This document shows, one piece after another, positions 40,267-51,200 of a stretch of 64,000 nt of DNA. The DNA is from Lepidostoma basale. Taxonomy: Eukaryota > Arthropoda > Insecta > Trichoptera > Lepidostomatidae. The translations under genes and the position numbers were made by a program. Location: NCBI GenBank assembly GCA_022606425.2, contig JAHDVF020001223.1:186001-250000 (forward strand), read 5' to 3'. Every line of letters begins with the position of its first letter. Positions within the stretch are counted from its first letter, which is position 1. Under the pieces are notes generated by a model, which saw only the letters and a program-made list of their open reading frames with translations, had not been told where the DNA came from and did not search any database.

Positions 40267-41528
40267 CGAGGTCTGTTCAAAAAGTATCGCGAATTTTATA
40301 TTTTTTCAAAAAGTATTTATTTATTCATGAATATCTATTTTGTCCCCTTCAAAGTAATTCCCCTCGGATATAATACATTTATGCCAACGTTTTTTCCAAT
40401 CCTCGAAGCACTTAAAAAAATCATTTTTGTGATCTTGTTCAGCTCCTCCTTCGATGCCGTCTTTATCTCCTCAATCGTGGCGTAGCGTCGTCCTTTCATG
40501 GGCCTCTTCAGTTTTGGAAACAGGAAAAAGTCACAGGGGGCCAGGTCTGGGGAATACGGTGGCTGCGGCACCATTACTGTGTTGTTTTTGGCCAAATATT
40601 CGCGCACAAGCAACGATGTGTGAGCAGGGGCGTTATCATGGTGCAAAAGCCAGTTTTTGTTCTTCCACAAATCCGGGCGTTTCTGGCGGATTGCTTCGCG
40701 CAAATTGCGCATAACTTGCAGGTAATATTCCTTATTGACCGTACTACCCTGTGGCAAGAACTCATGATGCACCACGCCCCTGCAATCGAAGAAAACTGTG
40801 AGCAAAACCTTCACGTTCGACCGAACTTGGCGCGCTTTTTTTGGTCTTGGCTCATGCGGCAGCTTCCATTGGGATGATTGAGCTTTGGTTTCCACGTCAT
40901 AACCATAAACCCATGATTCGTCACCAGTTATGACCCTCTGGAGCACATTTGGGTCGTCACGGACCGAGTCCAACATCTCCTGAGCAATGTTAACGCGATG
41001 CTGTTTTTGGTCGAAATTGAGCAATTTTGGCACGAATTTCGCGGCGACCCGACTCATGCCCAAATCATTGGTTAAAATCGAATGGCACGAGCCAATCGAT
41101 ATGTTTAGGTCCTCAGCAACTTCTCTAACGGTGATTCGACGATTGGCTAATACTATTTTCTTCACTTTATCAATGTTTTCGTCTGTTGTTGACGTGCTCG
41201 GGCGTCCGGCACGCTCTTCGTCGTTCATATCTTCTCGGCCCTCTGAGAACATTTTGTACCACCGATAAACGTTGCTTTGGTCCAAGGTAGCTTCACCATA
41301 TGCCACAGTCAACATTCGAAATGCGTCCGCGCACTTTATTTTGTTTTTCACACAAAATTTGATACAGATTCTTTGATCCATTTTTTGGAATAGGCAAAAA
41401 TCGAAGACGAGCCAAAACACATCCAAGCAAAACAGCTGTCAAAAATTAACTAAACATTCAAAATGGCCGACCTTGTCAGCATAAGTAAGGGACATGAGTA
41501 CCAACATAACGCTACAAAAAAATCAAAA
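40267..41528 (-). mobile_element. Mariner copy 2, right end deleted
   Basis: Left inverted repeat CGAGGTCTGTTCAAAAAG starts at 40267 after TA. Sequence is collinear with 6869-8131 with a single 1-bp length difference, then diverges at 41529. About 59 bp including the right inverted repeat are missing, so the copy cannot be excised by normal means. Confidence 0.92.
40335..41381 (-). pseudogene. Mariner transposase, C-terminally frameshifted
   Basis: Same protein as 6923-7984 through the catalytic triad (GDESW, HDNAPAH, PCDFF). One T is missing in the run at about 40423 (five T instead of six), so the last roughly 30 residues are replaced (…ITKMIFLSASRIGKN...). The N-terminus and catalytic domain are unchanged. 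Whether the altered tail tolerates function is unknown. Confidence 0.9.
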
Positions 41529-42005
41529 CGCTGACGCTATACGCTGGCGCTCTCTGGTGTCGAGCCTTAAACACTGTCAAACACAATTTGTATTTTACTC
41601 GCTCTCGGATTTTAAGCCAATGAAGTTCCTTCAGGAGCGGCGTGATATGACAGTATTTTTGTATGACAAATAAACTCATCCGATGATGACAAATAAACTC
41701 AAAAGTGAAAAAAATCTGAGTTTAATAACTGACTTAAGTTTATCAAAAATTATTTCATTTTTACTTCAGGTGGGCGTACAATTCTTGAAGTATATTACCT
41801 TAATAATTGATTATGCTATTCAAACCTCTTGAAAACTGCACATTTTGCTCCCTTAGCTTAATCAATCAGAATTTTAATCAATAAACAATAAATAATATAT
41901 ATTTAAGATAAATTAAAAAAACAAGTAGGAATAAAAGAAACAAAGAAGAAATTTATCAAAATAAACATTAAAAACTTACCAAACTAAAGTATTTACTCAC
42001 TACCT
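41529..42005. other. No recognised feature
   Basis: A short tandem duplication ATGACAAATAAACTCA occurs twice at about 41661-41701. Nothing else is recognised. Confidence 0.3.
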
Positions 42006-42006
42006 A

Positions 42007-42357
42007 CCAATTCGTGGCAGAGTGGTAAGAGCTCTGACTTCCATACCGAAGATCCCGGGTTCGATTCCCGGCGATGGCAGTGTGATTGTCACACTGTCTT
42101 TGATCTGGTGTAGAATTCACGTGACAATAAAATGGCGATAGATTGGCTACCTATCACATGTCACGAGAATCAATATAATAGCTGAAAAATAAATTGTATA
42201 CAGTAATTGGGTTCAATCGACCTGTTGTATACATTAAAAAAAAAAAAAATAATAATCATAATAATAATAATAAAAAAAAAATAATAATAAAAAAAAAAAT
42301 AATAATAATAATAATAAAAAAAAAAATAATAATAATAATAATAAAAATAAAAAAAAA
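42007..42357 (+). mobile_element. tRNA-derived SINE1, full length, AAT-tailed
   Basis: Pol III promoter: A box TGGCAGAGTGG at 42016-42026 and B box GGTTCGATTCC at 42059-42069 in a tRNA-like head, then the SINE1 body (CACGTGACAATAAAATGG, CAC ATG TCACGA) and a 110-bp AAT/AAAAT-rich tail. Immediately after the tail is a perfect palindrome, GAAGCGTGAAA/TTTCACGCTTC (42358-42381). Confidence 0.85.
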
Positions 42358-42677
42358 GAAGCGTGAAAAATTTCACGCTTCAAACAGCCCACATATCTTC
42401 TTGACCATTCTGCTATCCTGATACCTTGATTTCATTTGAAATATTTTTATATGGAGAAATTGTGCGTTTTTCAACATTTTTAAATTAAATATTATAAAAT
42501 CGTGATTTTAATTTCGGAATTCGAAGTTTGAGCTGATATTTCTTTTTTCAATGCAGAAATCCCAAATTCTCCACACAAAATTTTGTTTTGAAAATATTAA
42601 GTACCAGGAGTGCTAGGAGGTATGTTAAAACATATTAGTAATTTTATATCAAAAATACTATTCGTTTCTTTCATATA

Positions 42678-43974
42678 TTAGGTCCTTATATATGAAATTG
42701 GCGTTTTGCCGTACTGGCAACTTTCATCTCAAATATCTTCTCTTTGGTTAGGAATTCCAATTTCAAATTTATACAGCTATTTACTCAAGTATTTGTGTTT
42801 TGAAAATTATAATTCATTTGTTTTTTTTCAATTGTTTTTTTTCTTTGCGTCACTCAGTTTACAAAATGGAAAACTTGAAATATCGCGTTATTTACGAGTA
42901 CGAGTTCCACCGTGGCACCAGTGCTGCAGAAACGGCTCGAAGGATTAATGATGTGTATGGCGACGGTGCCGCAAAAGAAAACACAGTGCGTTTTTGGTTC
43001 CAACGTTTTCGTTCTGGAAATTTCGACCTGCAAAAAAGCCCCGTGGACGGCTGGAGACCAAAGTTGATAATGAAGAATTGAAGGCTATTGTGGAAGCGGA
43101 TCCATCGCAAACCACGTCCGAGTTAGCTGCAGGCTGCGGTGTTAGTGATAAAACTATTTTAATGCACAATATTTTATTTTAATATAATATTTTAATAATG
43201 AAAAAGCTTGAAAGGTGGGTACCTCACGAATTGAGCGAAGCAAATCAACAAACGCGCGTTGACTGCTGCGTTGCATTACTCAACCGGCACAATAATGAAG
43301 GGATTTTGAATCGAATCATTACCTGTGATGAAAAGTGGATCCTGTATGATAATCGGAAGCGCTCATCGCAATGGCTGAACCCTGCCGAACCAGCCAAACC
43401 ATGCCCCAAGCGAAAATTGACTCCATAAAAGTTACTTGTGAGCGTTTGGTGGACTAGTGCTGGTGTCGTTCACTACAGCTCTCTTAAATCTGGCTAGACG
43501 ATTACGGCAGATGTCTATTGTCAGCAACTGCAAACCATGATGGAAAACCTAGCTGCTAAACAACCGAGGCTGGTTAATCGCTCTAGGCCACTGCTGCTTC
43601 ATGATAACGCTAGACCACACACTGCACAACAGACGGCTACCAAATTAGAAGAGCTTCAATTGGAATGTCTAAGACATCCACCGTACTCTCCGGACCTTGC
43701 CCCAACAGATTACTATTTTTTTCGAAATTTGGATAACTTCTTGCAAGGGAAAAAATTCAACTCCGATGGGGCAGTCCAAACCGACTTCAAAGATTTTATT
43801 GATTCCCGTCCGAATGGTTTTTTTAGTAAAGGGATCGATGAACTACCTATGAGATGGCAAAAGTGCATAGATAGCAATGGTACATACTTTGATTAAATAA
43901 ATATATTAGATTAAAAAAAAATCAACTTTATGTTCCTCCCATACAAAACGCCAATTTCATATGTAAGGACCTAA
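42678..43974 (+). mobile_element. Mariner element, third lineage, complete ends
   Basis: 1297 bp with inverted repeats TTAGGTCCTTATATATGAAA at 42678 and the near-perfect complement to 43974, flanked by TA (42676-42677 and 43975-43976). It carries a broken transposase. Confidence 0.9.
42866..43896 (+). pseudogene. Mariner transposase (DD34D), frameshifted
   Basis: N-terminus MENLKYRVIYEYEFHRGTSA with the first helix-turn-helix, RFWFQRFRSGNFDL, then a frameshift; SQTTSELAAGCGVSDKTI, an insertion with stops at about 43180; TCDEKWILYDN (first Asp), HDNARPHTAQQTA and PPYSPDLAPTDYYFF with 34 residues between the last two aspartates. It is inactivated by two frameshifts and at least two stops. Confidence 0.9.
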
Positions 43975-44509
43975 TATATGAGAGTAAGCAAGACAAGTAG
44001 CAATTGGAATTTCATACTTCAAATTACCCACACATCTTCTTGGCCGCTCTGCTATCCTGATACAGAGATTTCATTTTAAAACTTTTTGTATGAAGAACAA
44101 ATTTTTAAATTAGAAATTATAAAACCGTGAAAAACAGATTTCGGAACTCGAAGTTTGCGTTGAAATATATTTTTTCAATGTAGAAATCCCAAATTCTCCA
44201 TACAAAATTATGTTTTGAAAATGTTAAGCACCAGGAGTTCATTGCGTGCTAGGAGGTATCGGACGTTAAATCATATAAGTAATTTTACATAAAAAAATAC
44301 CGAAGATACTTTGTTTCTTTCGTGCGTATGAGGGTGAGCGAGATAAGTGACATTTGGCTGGAACCCGTACCCATTACTTAAGTTTTTATATGCAGCTCCT
44401 GGTAATTTTTAATTACCTTTCGATTTCTTGCGCTCCTGGCGATTTTATATATTCTGTTATAATTTTTTATATCATAAATCTATCTATTTAATATTTTCGT
44501 TTATAATAC

Positions 44510-44715
44510 TTTCTTCCGCTCTTCATTCATTCCATATAAGTCAGCATTTGAAACTCTGTCGTACATCTATCACACATACGTTTGAAGGATCTCATCTTTA
44601 CCGCATTTTTTCTGCTTTTATACTCTTCTGCTAGTTCCATACTTCGCTTTCATATATAAGGTTTGGAGCTAGAACTCCACTGTAAACGGGCATTTTTGCT
44701 TTCATTGATATTTTT
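44510..44715 (-). mobile_element. RTE-like fragment, minus strand
   Basis: Complement covers the MYESEVWN...RMCVIDVRQSF-like region upstream of the Cys-rich end. No tail. Confidence 0.55.
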
Positions 44716-45098
44716 GTTTCCAATAACAGTTGTATTAAATTATTAGTATTAAATTATCACAATTGTATTCCTATGATACTCGTAGAAAATTATTGTGAGA
44801 TATTCATCATATTCTGATAGATTTAAAATCCTCCAACAATTGTGTCAGAATAAATCGTTTTGTCATTCCATGGCCATTGTTGCAACAATGGTCCATATTG
44901 CCATCTGAGATGACCTGGGAATTAGAATTTCTAGCCACATTAATCGAGAACTGATATTATAGGGTACTTTTTAATTTTTTCTTTTTTCCATTTGATTATT
45001 ACAAATATTTTTTTTGTAAAAAGATGTTCAGATGTGTTGAATATGAAAATAGTTTTTATGAAGAGTTTATGTAATAAAATGAATCATTATAGCCTATC
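44716..45098. other. No recognised feature
   Basis: AT-rich sequence without matches in the window. Confidence 0.25.
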
Positions 45099-45099
45099 C

Positions 45100-45425
45100 A
45101 AAAAAAGGTAAAATGGCAGCGCACAATGGAGTTCTAGTACTGACCCTTATGTAGGGAAGTGAAGCTTATAGTTGGCAAAAAAAGAATGTGCAGAAAAACA
45201 ATGTACGGTAGAATATCTAACGATGAAGTAAGAAGTGAATGTAAAGAGTAAGAATGCATGATAAATAAAATTTAAAAAGGGTCACTAAGATGGTTTGGAC
45301 AAATAGAGCGAATGGATGTGGTTTGATGGGTATAAGGATGACGATGATCGAAGTCTGAAAGCTGCGTTGATAATAATAATAATTATTATGCTAATTTGTA
45401 TAGTGCCGTTTTGCGCAGATTCCTT
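45100..45425. mobile_element. RTE-like scrap (plus) and LINE-G tail (minus)
   Basis: 45100-45330 encodes an eroded VHNGVLVLTLM..., RMCRKTMYGRISNDEVRSEC, KGSLRWFGQIERMD. 45370-45425 is the inverted LINE-G end (AATAATAATTATTATG, GTGCCGTTTTG). Confidence 0.6.
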
Positions 45426-45429
45426 CAGC

Positions 45430-45645
45430 GCTGGTGACACTATTGTAAACTAAGTCCTTTATATACATACAGATCAGGAGTGGTAAACATGATTCTATTC
45501 AAAAATAATTTTCAAATATTGATGCAAATTTTACTGAATTTAAATATTGGTATTACAGGTATTCAAGGAGGTTCGTATTTAATACAATGGATTTTAAATT
45601 TTATTATCGCTTACATATTCATATATAACGTTTGAAAAAATTATA
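45430..45645 (+). repeat. About 200-bp interspersed repeat, copy 2
   Basis: Matches 26106-26300 (AGTGGTAAACATGATTCTAT, TTAAATATTGGTATTACAGG). Unknown class. Confidence 0.6.
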
Positions 45646-45985
45646 ATTTTATTTTTATTATTACCGAATTCAAATATTATATGTTATAATTCTTGGTCCG
45701 TAAGGTTGGCATCGCCTTATTCGGTTTTCCCCATCCATATAACTGCTAAGGTCTGGAATCAAACAAACCAATTTTTCGACAGTAATCGATTCCAGGAATA
45801 TTTTTTATTTGTTTATATAGGGGTATAACAACGGGGAGTGAACAACCAGAAATTGATCATTAAGAACTTCTTGATCAGGGGTGTTGTATTTTAGCCTATT
45901 TATTTCTAAAATTTCTAATTTATCATTTGATTTTCTTAATAAATATATTATTAGGAAATCGAAAGAAGAATCACAATTGGTTACA
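45646..45985. other. No recognised feature
   Basis: No matching repeat or convincing frame. Confidence 0.2.
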
Positions 45986-46545
45986 AAACATTCTTCTCTC
46001 TACTACCAGCGCTCAAATCAAGAAACGTACACTGGAAAACCAAAATCACCCTGTATAAAACAATCATCCGAACAGTAGTGACCTATGGGTGTGAGGCGTG
46101 GACAATGACAGCGAAATCTGCAGAGCGACTGGATACTTTTGAGAGAAGGGTGCTGCGCAGAATTCTGGGGCCTGTGAATGACGGTGAAGGCTGGAGAGTG
46201 CGGCATAATGACGAGCTGTACAATATTTACAAAGCTCCCAGTCTCTCCACACAGGTCAGACTGAATAGACTGAGATGGGCCGGTCACGTGCAGAGGATGC
46301 CGTCATCGCGAACCCCAAAAAGATTGCTGGAGTGGCACCCAGGTGGTAGAAGACCAATTGGACGACCAAGGCTGCGATGGGAGGATGAATTTGGGAGAGA
46401 TGGAACAAGATTGTTAAGAGTGTCAGATTGGAGGGTCGAAGCGGAGGACAGGAGGAGTTGGAGGCGAAGAATACTGGAGGCTAAGGCTCGATATGGGCCA
46501 TCGAAGGCCATCGAAGAGAAGAAGAAGAAGAAGAAAAAGAAGCGA
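45986..46545 (+). mobile_element. LINE-E RT C-terminal copy with long frame
   Basis: Open frame from MTYGCEAWTMTAKSAERLDT through RRVLRRILGPVNDGEGWRVR, LNRLRWAGHVQRMPSSR and GRRPIGRPRLRWEDEFGRD to AKARYGPSKAIEE, followed by GAAGAAGAAGAAG. It is the C-terminal region of a non-LTR retrotransposon, related to 49600-50055. Confidence 0.8.
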
Positions 46546-47285
46546 ATAAATATATTTTGTAATAAAACTGTAATAATATATATATTTTTAAAAATTGTTT
46601 GAAGGAAGTACCATATTAAGGCAATTACTATCAAATTTGGACCACCGAGTCTGTGAAAATACGAGATGAGTGGAGATCGAAATGTCGATTTTCAAATGTC
46701 AATCTTCTAATAAAGATTTTTTGCGATTCCTTTCCTAAAGCCGCCGAAGATATTTCAGATCCTCTCCAAGGCTGCCAGGACTATTGCGTTTGCTAATTTA
46801 TATGAATGAAATCAATATATATTTCTAGTTTTTAAGCGAGGATGGCATTTTTATATGCCATTCGATTTATTGGGTTGCTTATTTAACTACATAATAAGTT
46901 CAGTAATATAAAATCTTGAATACTTTATTTAGGGGAAGCTTGTGCACAAAAGGACATTAACACGTATCACGCCGTGGCAGTCATATTTTTTATTTATTTT
47001 TATTTATTTATTTATTTGGAATAGTACACACAGTAGACGCTCTCAAAACCGGCTTTGACGGGACCGACCTAGGGCCGGATAACGAAAAAGCCGGTTAAAG
47101 AGAAGGTAGTGAAAAACAGATTTTCATTTTCGCAAGGAAGAAGTTTTTTTGAAAACACTAAGAAAACGGAACTTTTATTCTGTATTAGAAACTCACACAT
47201 TGAAAATTAACATTTCACAAGCTGTAAAAAATATGAACAGGGAAAAGCCACACAATGGATTAAAAAAATTCTGTTATTTTATGCT
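46546..47285. other. Mostly unassigned
   Basis: Contains (TTTA)n at about 46988-47018 and an imperfect inverted pair AACCGGCTTT (47048) / AAAAGCCGGTT (47087) around CGGGACCGACCTAGGGCCGG. No gene is seen. Confidence 0.3.
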
Positions 47286-47289
47286 GATT

Positions 47290-47342
47290 TGCAGAGCTAC
47301 GTTCAGCAGTGGATGACAGACGACTGATGATGATAATGATCA
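47290..47342 (+). mobile_element. LINE-B-like 3' scrap with TGA repeats
   Basis: TACGTTCAGCAGTGGATGAC...CTGATGATGATAATG; same junction as 5765-5815. Confidence 0.55.
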
Positions 47343-47367
47343 TAGTGTTTCGGTCAAAATAATGGAC

Positions 47368-48012
47368 TTTAAATCTTCTTCTTCTTCTTTTTCAGCCTGT
47401 ATTGACCGTCCACTCCTGGACGTAGGCCTCTCGCATTTTCCATTCTCTTCTATCCTGAGTGATCCGCATACAGGCACTTCCCGCACTTCTCCGGACATCG
47501 TCGGGCCAACGCAACTGTGGGCGCCCAAATCCACGCTTTGCCGTCCTTCGTCACCAGCACAGCAGTCGCCTTGTCCACTTTTCATCTGGATCGCGAACGA
47601 CATGTCCCGCCCATCGCCACTTGAGGGTTGCGGCCATCTTGATAACATCGGAAACCTTTGTTCTGACTCTTATGTCCTCATTTCTGAGTCTGTCCCGTAA
47701 ACTGATAACCAACATGGCTCTCTCCATTGCTCTCCGAGTGACTCTTAGCTTGTTGGCACTTTTTTGTGACATTGTGACTGTCTCAATACCATAAGTGAAC
47801 ACTGGCAGGACACAGGCATTGAACACTCTCCTTTTCAAGTTGATGGGTATTTTCGGATTTTTCAAAATGTGACCAAGATTTTTGAATGCTACCCAGCTTA
47901 GTCCGACTCTTCTATTCAGGTCTGCTGTCTGGTTCTCTCGCCAAAACTGTATTTTGTGACCCAAATAAATGTATTCACTGACAGATTCAATGCTGGCATT
48001 GTCCAATACGAT
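47368..48012 (-). mobile_element. LINE-B, longest copy, minus strand
   Basis: Minus-strand frame (47551-48006) reads SVSEYIYLGHKIQFWRENQT, VFNACVLPVFTYGIETVTMS, AMERAMLVISLRDRLRNEDI, LKWRWAGHVVRDPDEKWTR, then a stop; the remainder ends at CTTCTTCTTC (tail complement). Includes the end of the RT domain. Confidence 0.8.
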
Positions 48013-48475
48013 TTGTACTTTAAATAATAGATGTTAATTTTTTATTCGAATGCGAATTTTTCGCTACGTTGTCCTCGTCTACACAAGCTTTCTCTGTATA
48101 ATTTTAAATACTTGTCAATGGCTCTTCAAATAAATTCAAGAAGCTCGGGAGACTGAGCGTCTGCAATACTCGAGACAGTAATTTAGAATATTCATCAGAT
48201 GAAACGGGGTCATCGAGCATATATATTAAAGATTACCTTACCGGTCATACTGATAAAATGATCTCTTGATAAATAGATTATCTTCATGAGTTCCTCTCTC
48301 AAATATGGCCTCAAACAGGACTTGAAGTGAAACATTGAAGGCGAATACATTTGACACAGTTTAAAGCCATTCTTAACACTCCTGGCATTAATATGAGCAC
48401 ACAGTAATTATTTTATGAAATCGATTGAATAGTTTTTTAATCTATGGAGCACACATATACGAACATTTTATTTAT
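48013..48475. other. No recognised feature
   Basis: No open frame or repeat match. Confidence 0.3.
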
Positions 48476-49335
48476 AAACTGTTTAATTAAATATTTTAGT
48501 TTTATGTTTCACAGTTGTATTTTATTTTACGCGACAGCTGTTTCGTCAACCTATGCTGATATCATCAGGTGTTACAATAATGGGTTGACGAAACAGCTGT
48601 CGCGTAAAATTAAATACAATTTGTTTAATTTATATAAATTAAATCCAAGTAAAACAACTAAACAATCGTGTTTACTATTATTAATAAATAAATACATTTG
48701 TGATACATACATAAAACAAAATTATTTAATTTAACAGTTTATAATGTTAAGGTATCATAGTGTTTCGGACAAAACAATGGATATTTTATTTATATACTCG
48801 TATAATATTTAACTGTATGAATACAAAGCTTTTTTTATAAATATTACAATTATAAACTGTTAAATTAAAAAAAACTTTGCTTTATGTATCACAATTGTAT
48901 TTTCATTATTCGCGACAGCTGTTTCGTCAACGTATGTTGACATCATCAGGTGTTACAATAATATATCATATCAAACGTCAAATTTTCGTGATTTTTCGAA
49001 CCTTTATGTGTATTTGTTCCGAAAAATAAAAGTACAATTTATTGTGATACATAAAACAGTTTATAATGATAAAGTATCATAGTGTTTTGGCCAAAACAAT
49101 GGACTAATATTACAATTGGTTAGGTTTTGTCGCGACAGCTGTTTTGTTAAACGATGTAAGCATCGTCAGGTCTTACAATTAACTGACAATCAATTAAGAC
49201 ACGACGATGCTAACATCAGTTAGCGAAACAGTAGTCGCGACAAAATTTAATAAATTGTGATATTTATTACAAAGTTTTTTATTCCAACAGTTAATAATGT
49301 TGAAGTGCTTCCGCCAAAATAATGGATTTTCTATA
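48476..49335. repeat. Three-unit array of CAGCTG fold-back elements
   Basis: Three units share TTTATGT(A/T)TCACA, CGCGACAGCTGTTTCGTCAAC, CATCATCAGGTGTTACAATA and the end ATAATGTTAAGGTATCATAG with AAAACAATGGA. Units 1 and 3 retain both arms; unit 2 keeps one arm. The same family lies at 38175-38390, and similar ends occur near 37925 and 47335. Confidence 0.75.
48914..48949 (-). ncRNA. Hammerhead-like core with perfect helix II
   Basis: Minus-strand order: CTGATGA (48943-48949), extra T (48942), GTCAAC-ATAC-GTTGAC hairpin (48926-48941, 6 bp), GAAA (48922-48925), CAGCTG (48916-48921) and TC (48914-48915). Helix I is imperfect: one C:G pair, a mismatch, another C:G, then ATTATT/AATAAT farther out. 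Core bases are canonical apart from the extra T. In the next unit a CTGACGA core occurs in the same place. Confidence 0.5.
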
Positions 49336-49344
49336 GGTTTGCAG

Positions 49345-49592
49345 CAAAGCGTAATTTTTTTGCTGGTTCTTGGGATGCTACTTGGGCCTTTAATGTGGTA
49401 GTTTCCCGTTGCTTTTCATATTCGTATAAAGCAGGTCATTTAAACCCAATTATTCTATACAACTATTTAGGTATTAATTCTTATAACATGTGTAGGAAGC
49501 TTATCCATCACCATTTTATTATTATGTGAATAGAATCCAGAACCTTTGATGTGGCACTCATAGATCTTGCCACTCTGCCACGAAGGTTGTCA
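49345..49592 (-). mobile_element. SINE2, minus strand, with tRNA-like head
   Basis: Complement has head ACCTTCGTGGCAGAGTGGCA (A box), a degenerate B box TCTGGATTCTATTC, the AATAAAATGGTGATGG body, then GGAAACTACCACATTAAAGG and CTTTGCTGCAAACC. It lacks the final CAATCC stem found at 17695-17720. Confidence 0.75.
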
Positions 49593-49599
49593 ACTAATA

Positions 49600-50055
49600 A
49601 GGTCTCCCAAAATAAGCTTCTATCCAGAAACATCAAGCTGCGCATTTATAACACCATCATCACGAAAGTGGTGACATATGGTTCTGAGTCGTGGACAATG
49701 ACTCTAGAAGAACAACAAATAATCTATTGGTTTGAGAATAGGATACTAAGAATGATCTTGGGACCCACGCCTGGGATTGCAGGGGAAACTTGGAGGCATA
49801 GAAGCTTCTAAGAGATCCGTACGATAACCCAGCAGTCCCTTATAATGATCACTGTGAGAGCTGATCGCTTAGCATGGATTGGGCACGTGTGCCGACCCAA
49901 AGAGACCAGAGCAATTGAGACCCTGTACGCGTCAACATCGACCAGAGTAAGACCTCTAGGAAGGCCTAGACATCGTCTAATGGATTGGTCGAAACGGACT
50001 GCTGGAAGCAAAAGGCGCAGGATCGAGGAACATGGAAGAAAATCATAGGAAGAAC
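49600..50055 (+). mobile_element. LINE-E-like RT C-terminal copy
   Basis: NKLLSRNIKLRIYNTIITKV, YGSESWTMTLEEQQIIYWFE, RILRMILGPTPGIAGETWR, stop, then ITVRADRLAWIGHVCRPKET and RPLGRPRHRLMDW. One frameshift. Confidence 0.75.
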
Positions 50056-50640
50056 GTAAGTATAAAATATTTAAAAAATTGAAAGAAACAAAACTTTCAA
50101 TAGTTTCATGTCAATTTAAAAATATGAATTATAGCCAGTTTTCAAATATTCCAAAATTTCATAATTTAAAATTACCAACAACAAATTACTTGTTTTATTT
50201 AGTAGGTACTCAACACCCACAAACTAAACTCAACACGTTATTTAGAAATTCAAATTTCAACGCATTCTATCACGTTTTATTTGTTACTCATTTGTCTAAA
50301 AAACGTCATTTTTGGGTTGTCTGCGCATCTTTGATTTAAAAGTTTAAAAGGAACGTGACCTCAGCAGAAAGGTCAGAGCGGTTTGACCTCGCGAGTATTC
50401 CACTTTGGTTTTACAACGCACTATTTGATACATCGCCCATCCATCTTGAAACATGCGGAACTCTGTAGCTACTCTCGTGTTTTTATCATGATTTATAATT
50501 GTTTATCTTAGGTCATAGCAGCATCTTTTGACAGGTGTTGGTACAGATTTAGAATACAATAACACTTGAACGATGCACACGATAGAATTTTTAATTATAT
50601 TTTCTCGAAGGCTTGTAATATAAATAATAAAAATAGTTCT
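50056..50640. other. No recognised feature
   Basis: An 86-codon AT-rich frame at 50079-50339 has no recognisable motif. Confidence 0.25.
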
Positions 50641-51200
50641 ATTACAAGAATCAATTGTATCTCAATAGAGACGAAGATGCAAATTGGAAACAGAATATGG
50701 TTGATCGAGGTGTTTACAGGACTTATGACCTGTCATTGGTTGGGTTAAGCGCACGCTTTATGTAATACAACATTAGTATTATGTATTATATACTCGTATA
50801 TTATAGTTCTATTACAGTTTAAAAAAAGATGAATACATATTTTATTTAAATAATTGATATTGTTCATCATTTTGAATGTATGCAAATACTTGTAGACAAA
50901 TACTGGATTTAACCCATTGCGTGTTAATCATTTTTAATGATTAATTGTATCTCAATAGAGAAGATGTAAATAGTTTCTTTGGAAACAGTATATGGTGGTC
51001 GAGGCGCTTACAGGACTTATGACCTGTCATTGGTTGGGTTAAGCGATCGCTTTATGTTAACAAAATTCCCCATTCCGACCTTCTTACGACCACCACTTCT
51101 GACAAATTTTTGAAAGATACAGGTATGCTACCATGTTAAGAAACACTTCACATTTTTTACTTCAATCTACACTAGCGCCATCTATATTGCGCCATAGATA
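50641..51200 (+). repeat. Two further copies of the A(-B) repeat
   Basis: Module A at about 50650-50770 and 50941-51066 (TATCTCAATAGAG, TGACCTGTCATTGGTTGGG, TTAAGCG...CGCTTTATG). The second is followed by B-like sequence (TTCTGACAAATTTTTGAAAG, CACTAGCGCCATCTAT). Confidence 0.65.

Larger units (their letters stand above)
42370..44360 (+). repeat. Two-unit tandem repeat interrupted by a mariner
   Basis: Unit 1 (about 42370-42677 plus 43975-44020) and unit 2 (about 44022-44360) share CTATCCTGATAC, AGAAATCCCAAATTCTCCA, TTTTGTTTTGAAAAT and GTGCTAGGAGGTAT. The first unit is split at CATATA|TATGA by the mariner. Unit length is roughly 330 bp. No copies were noticed elsewhere in the window. Confidence 0.75.

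Noticed and set aside
42170..42421. Phe/Tyr-rich and Lys/Asn/Ile-rich small proteins
   Set aside because: They arise from the AAT/AAAAT tail of a SINE.
46990..47110. Regulatory palindrome at CCGGCTTT...AAAGCCGG
   Set aside because: The inverted pair is imperfect and isolated, with no gene nearby; kept only as a note in the unassigned region.
48476..49335. CRISPR-like array
   Set aside because: Only three long, diverged units with internal inverted repeats in a eukaryotic repeat landscape; no short repeats with regular spacers.
50079..50339. 86-codon gene
   Set aside because: AT-rich, no motif, no supporting signals.
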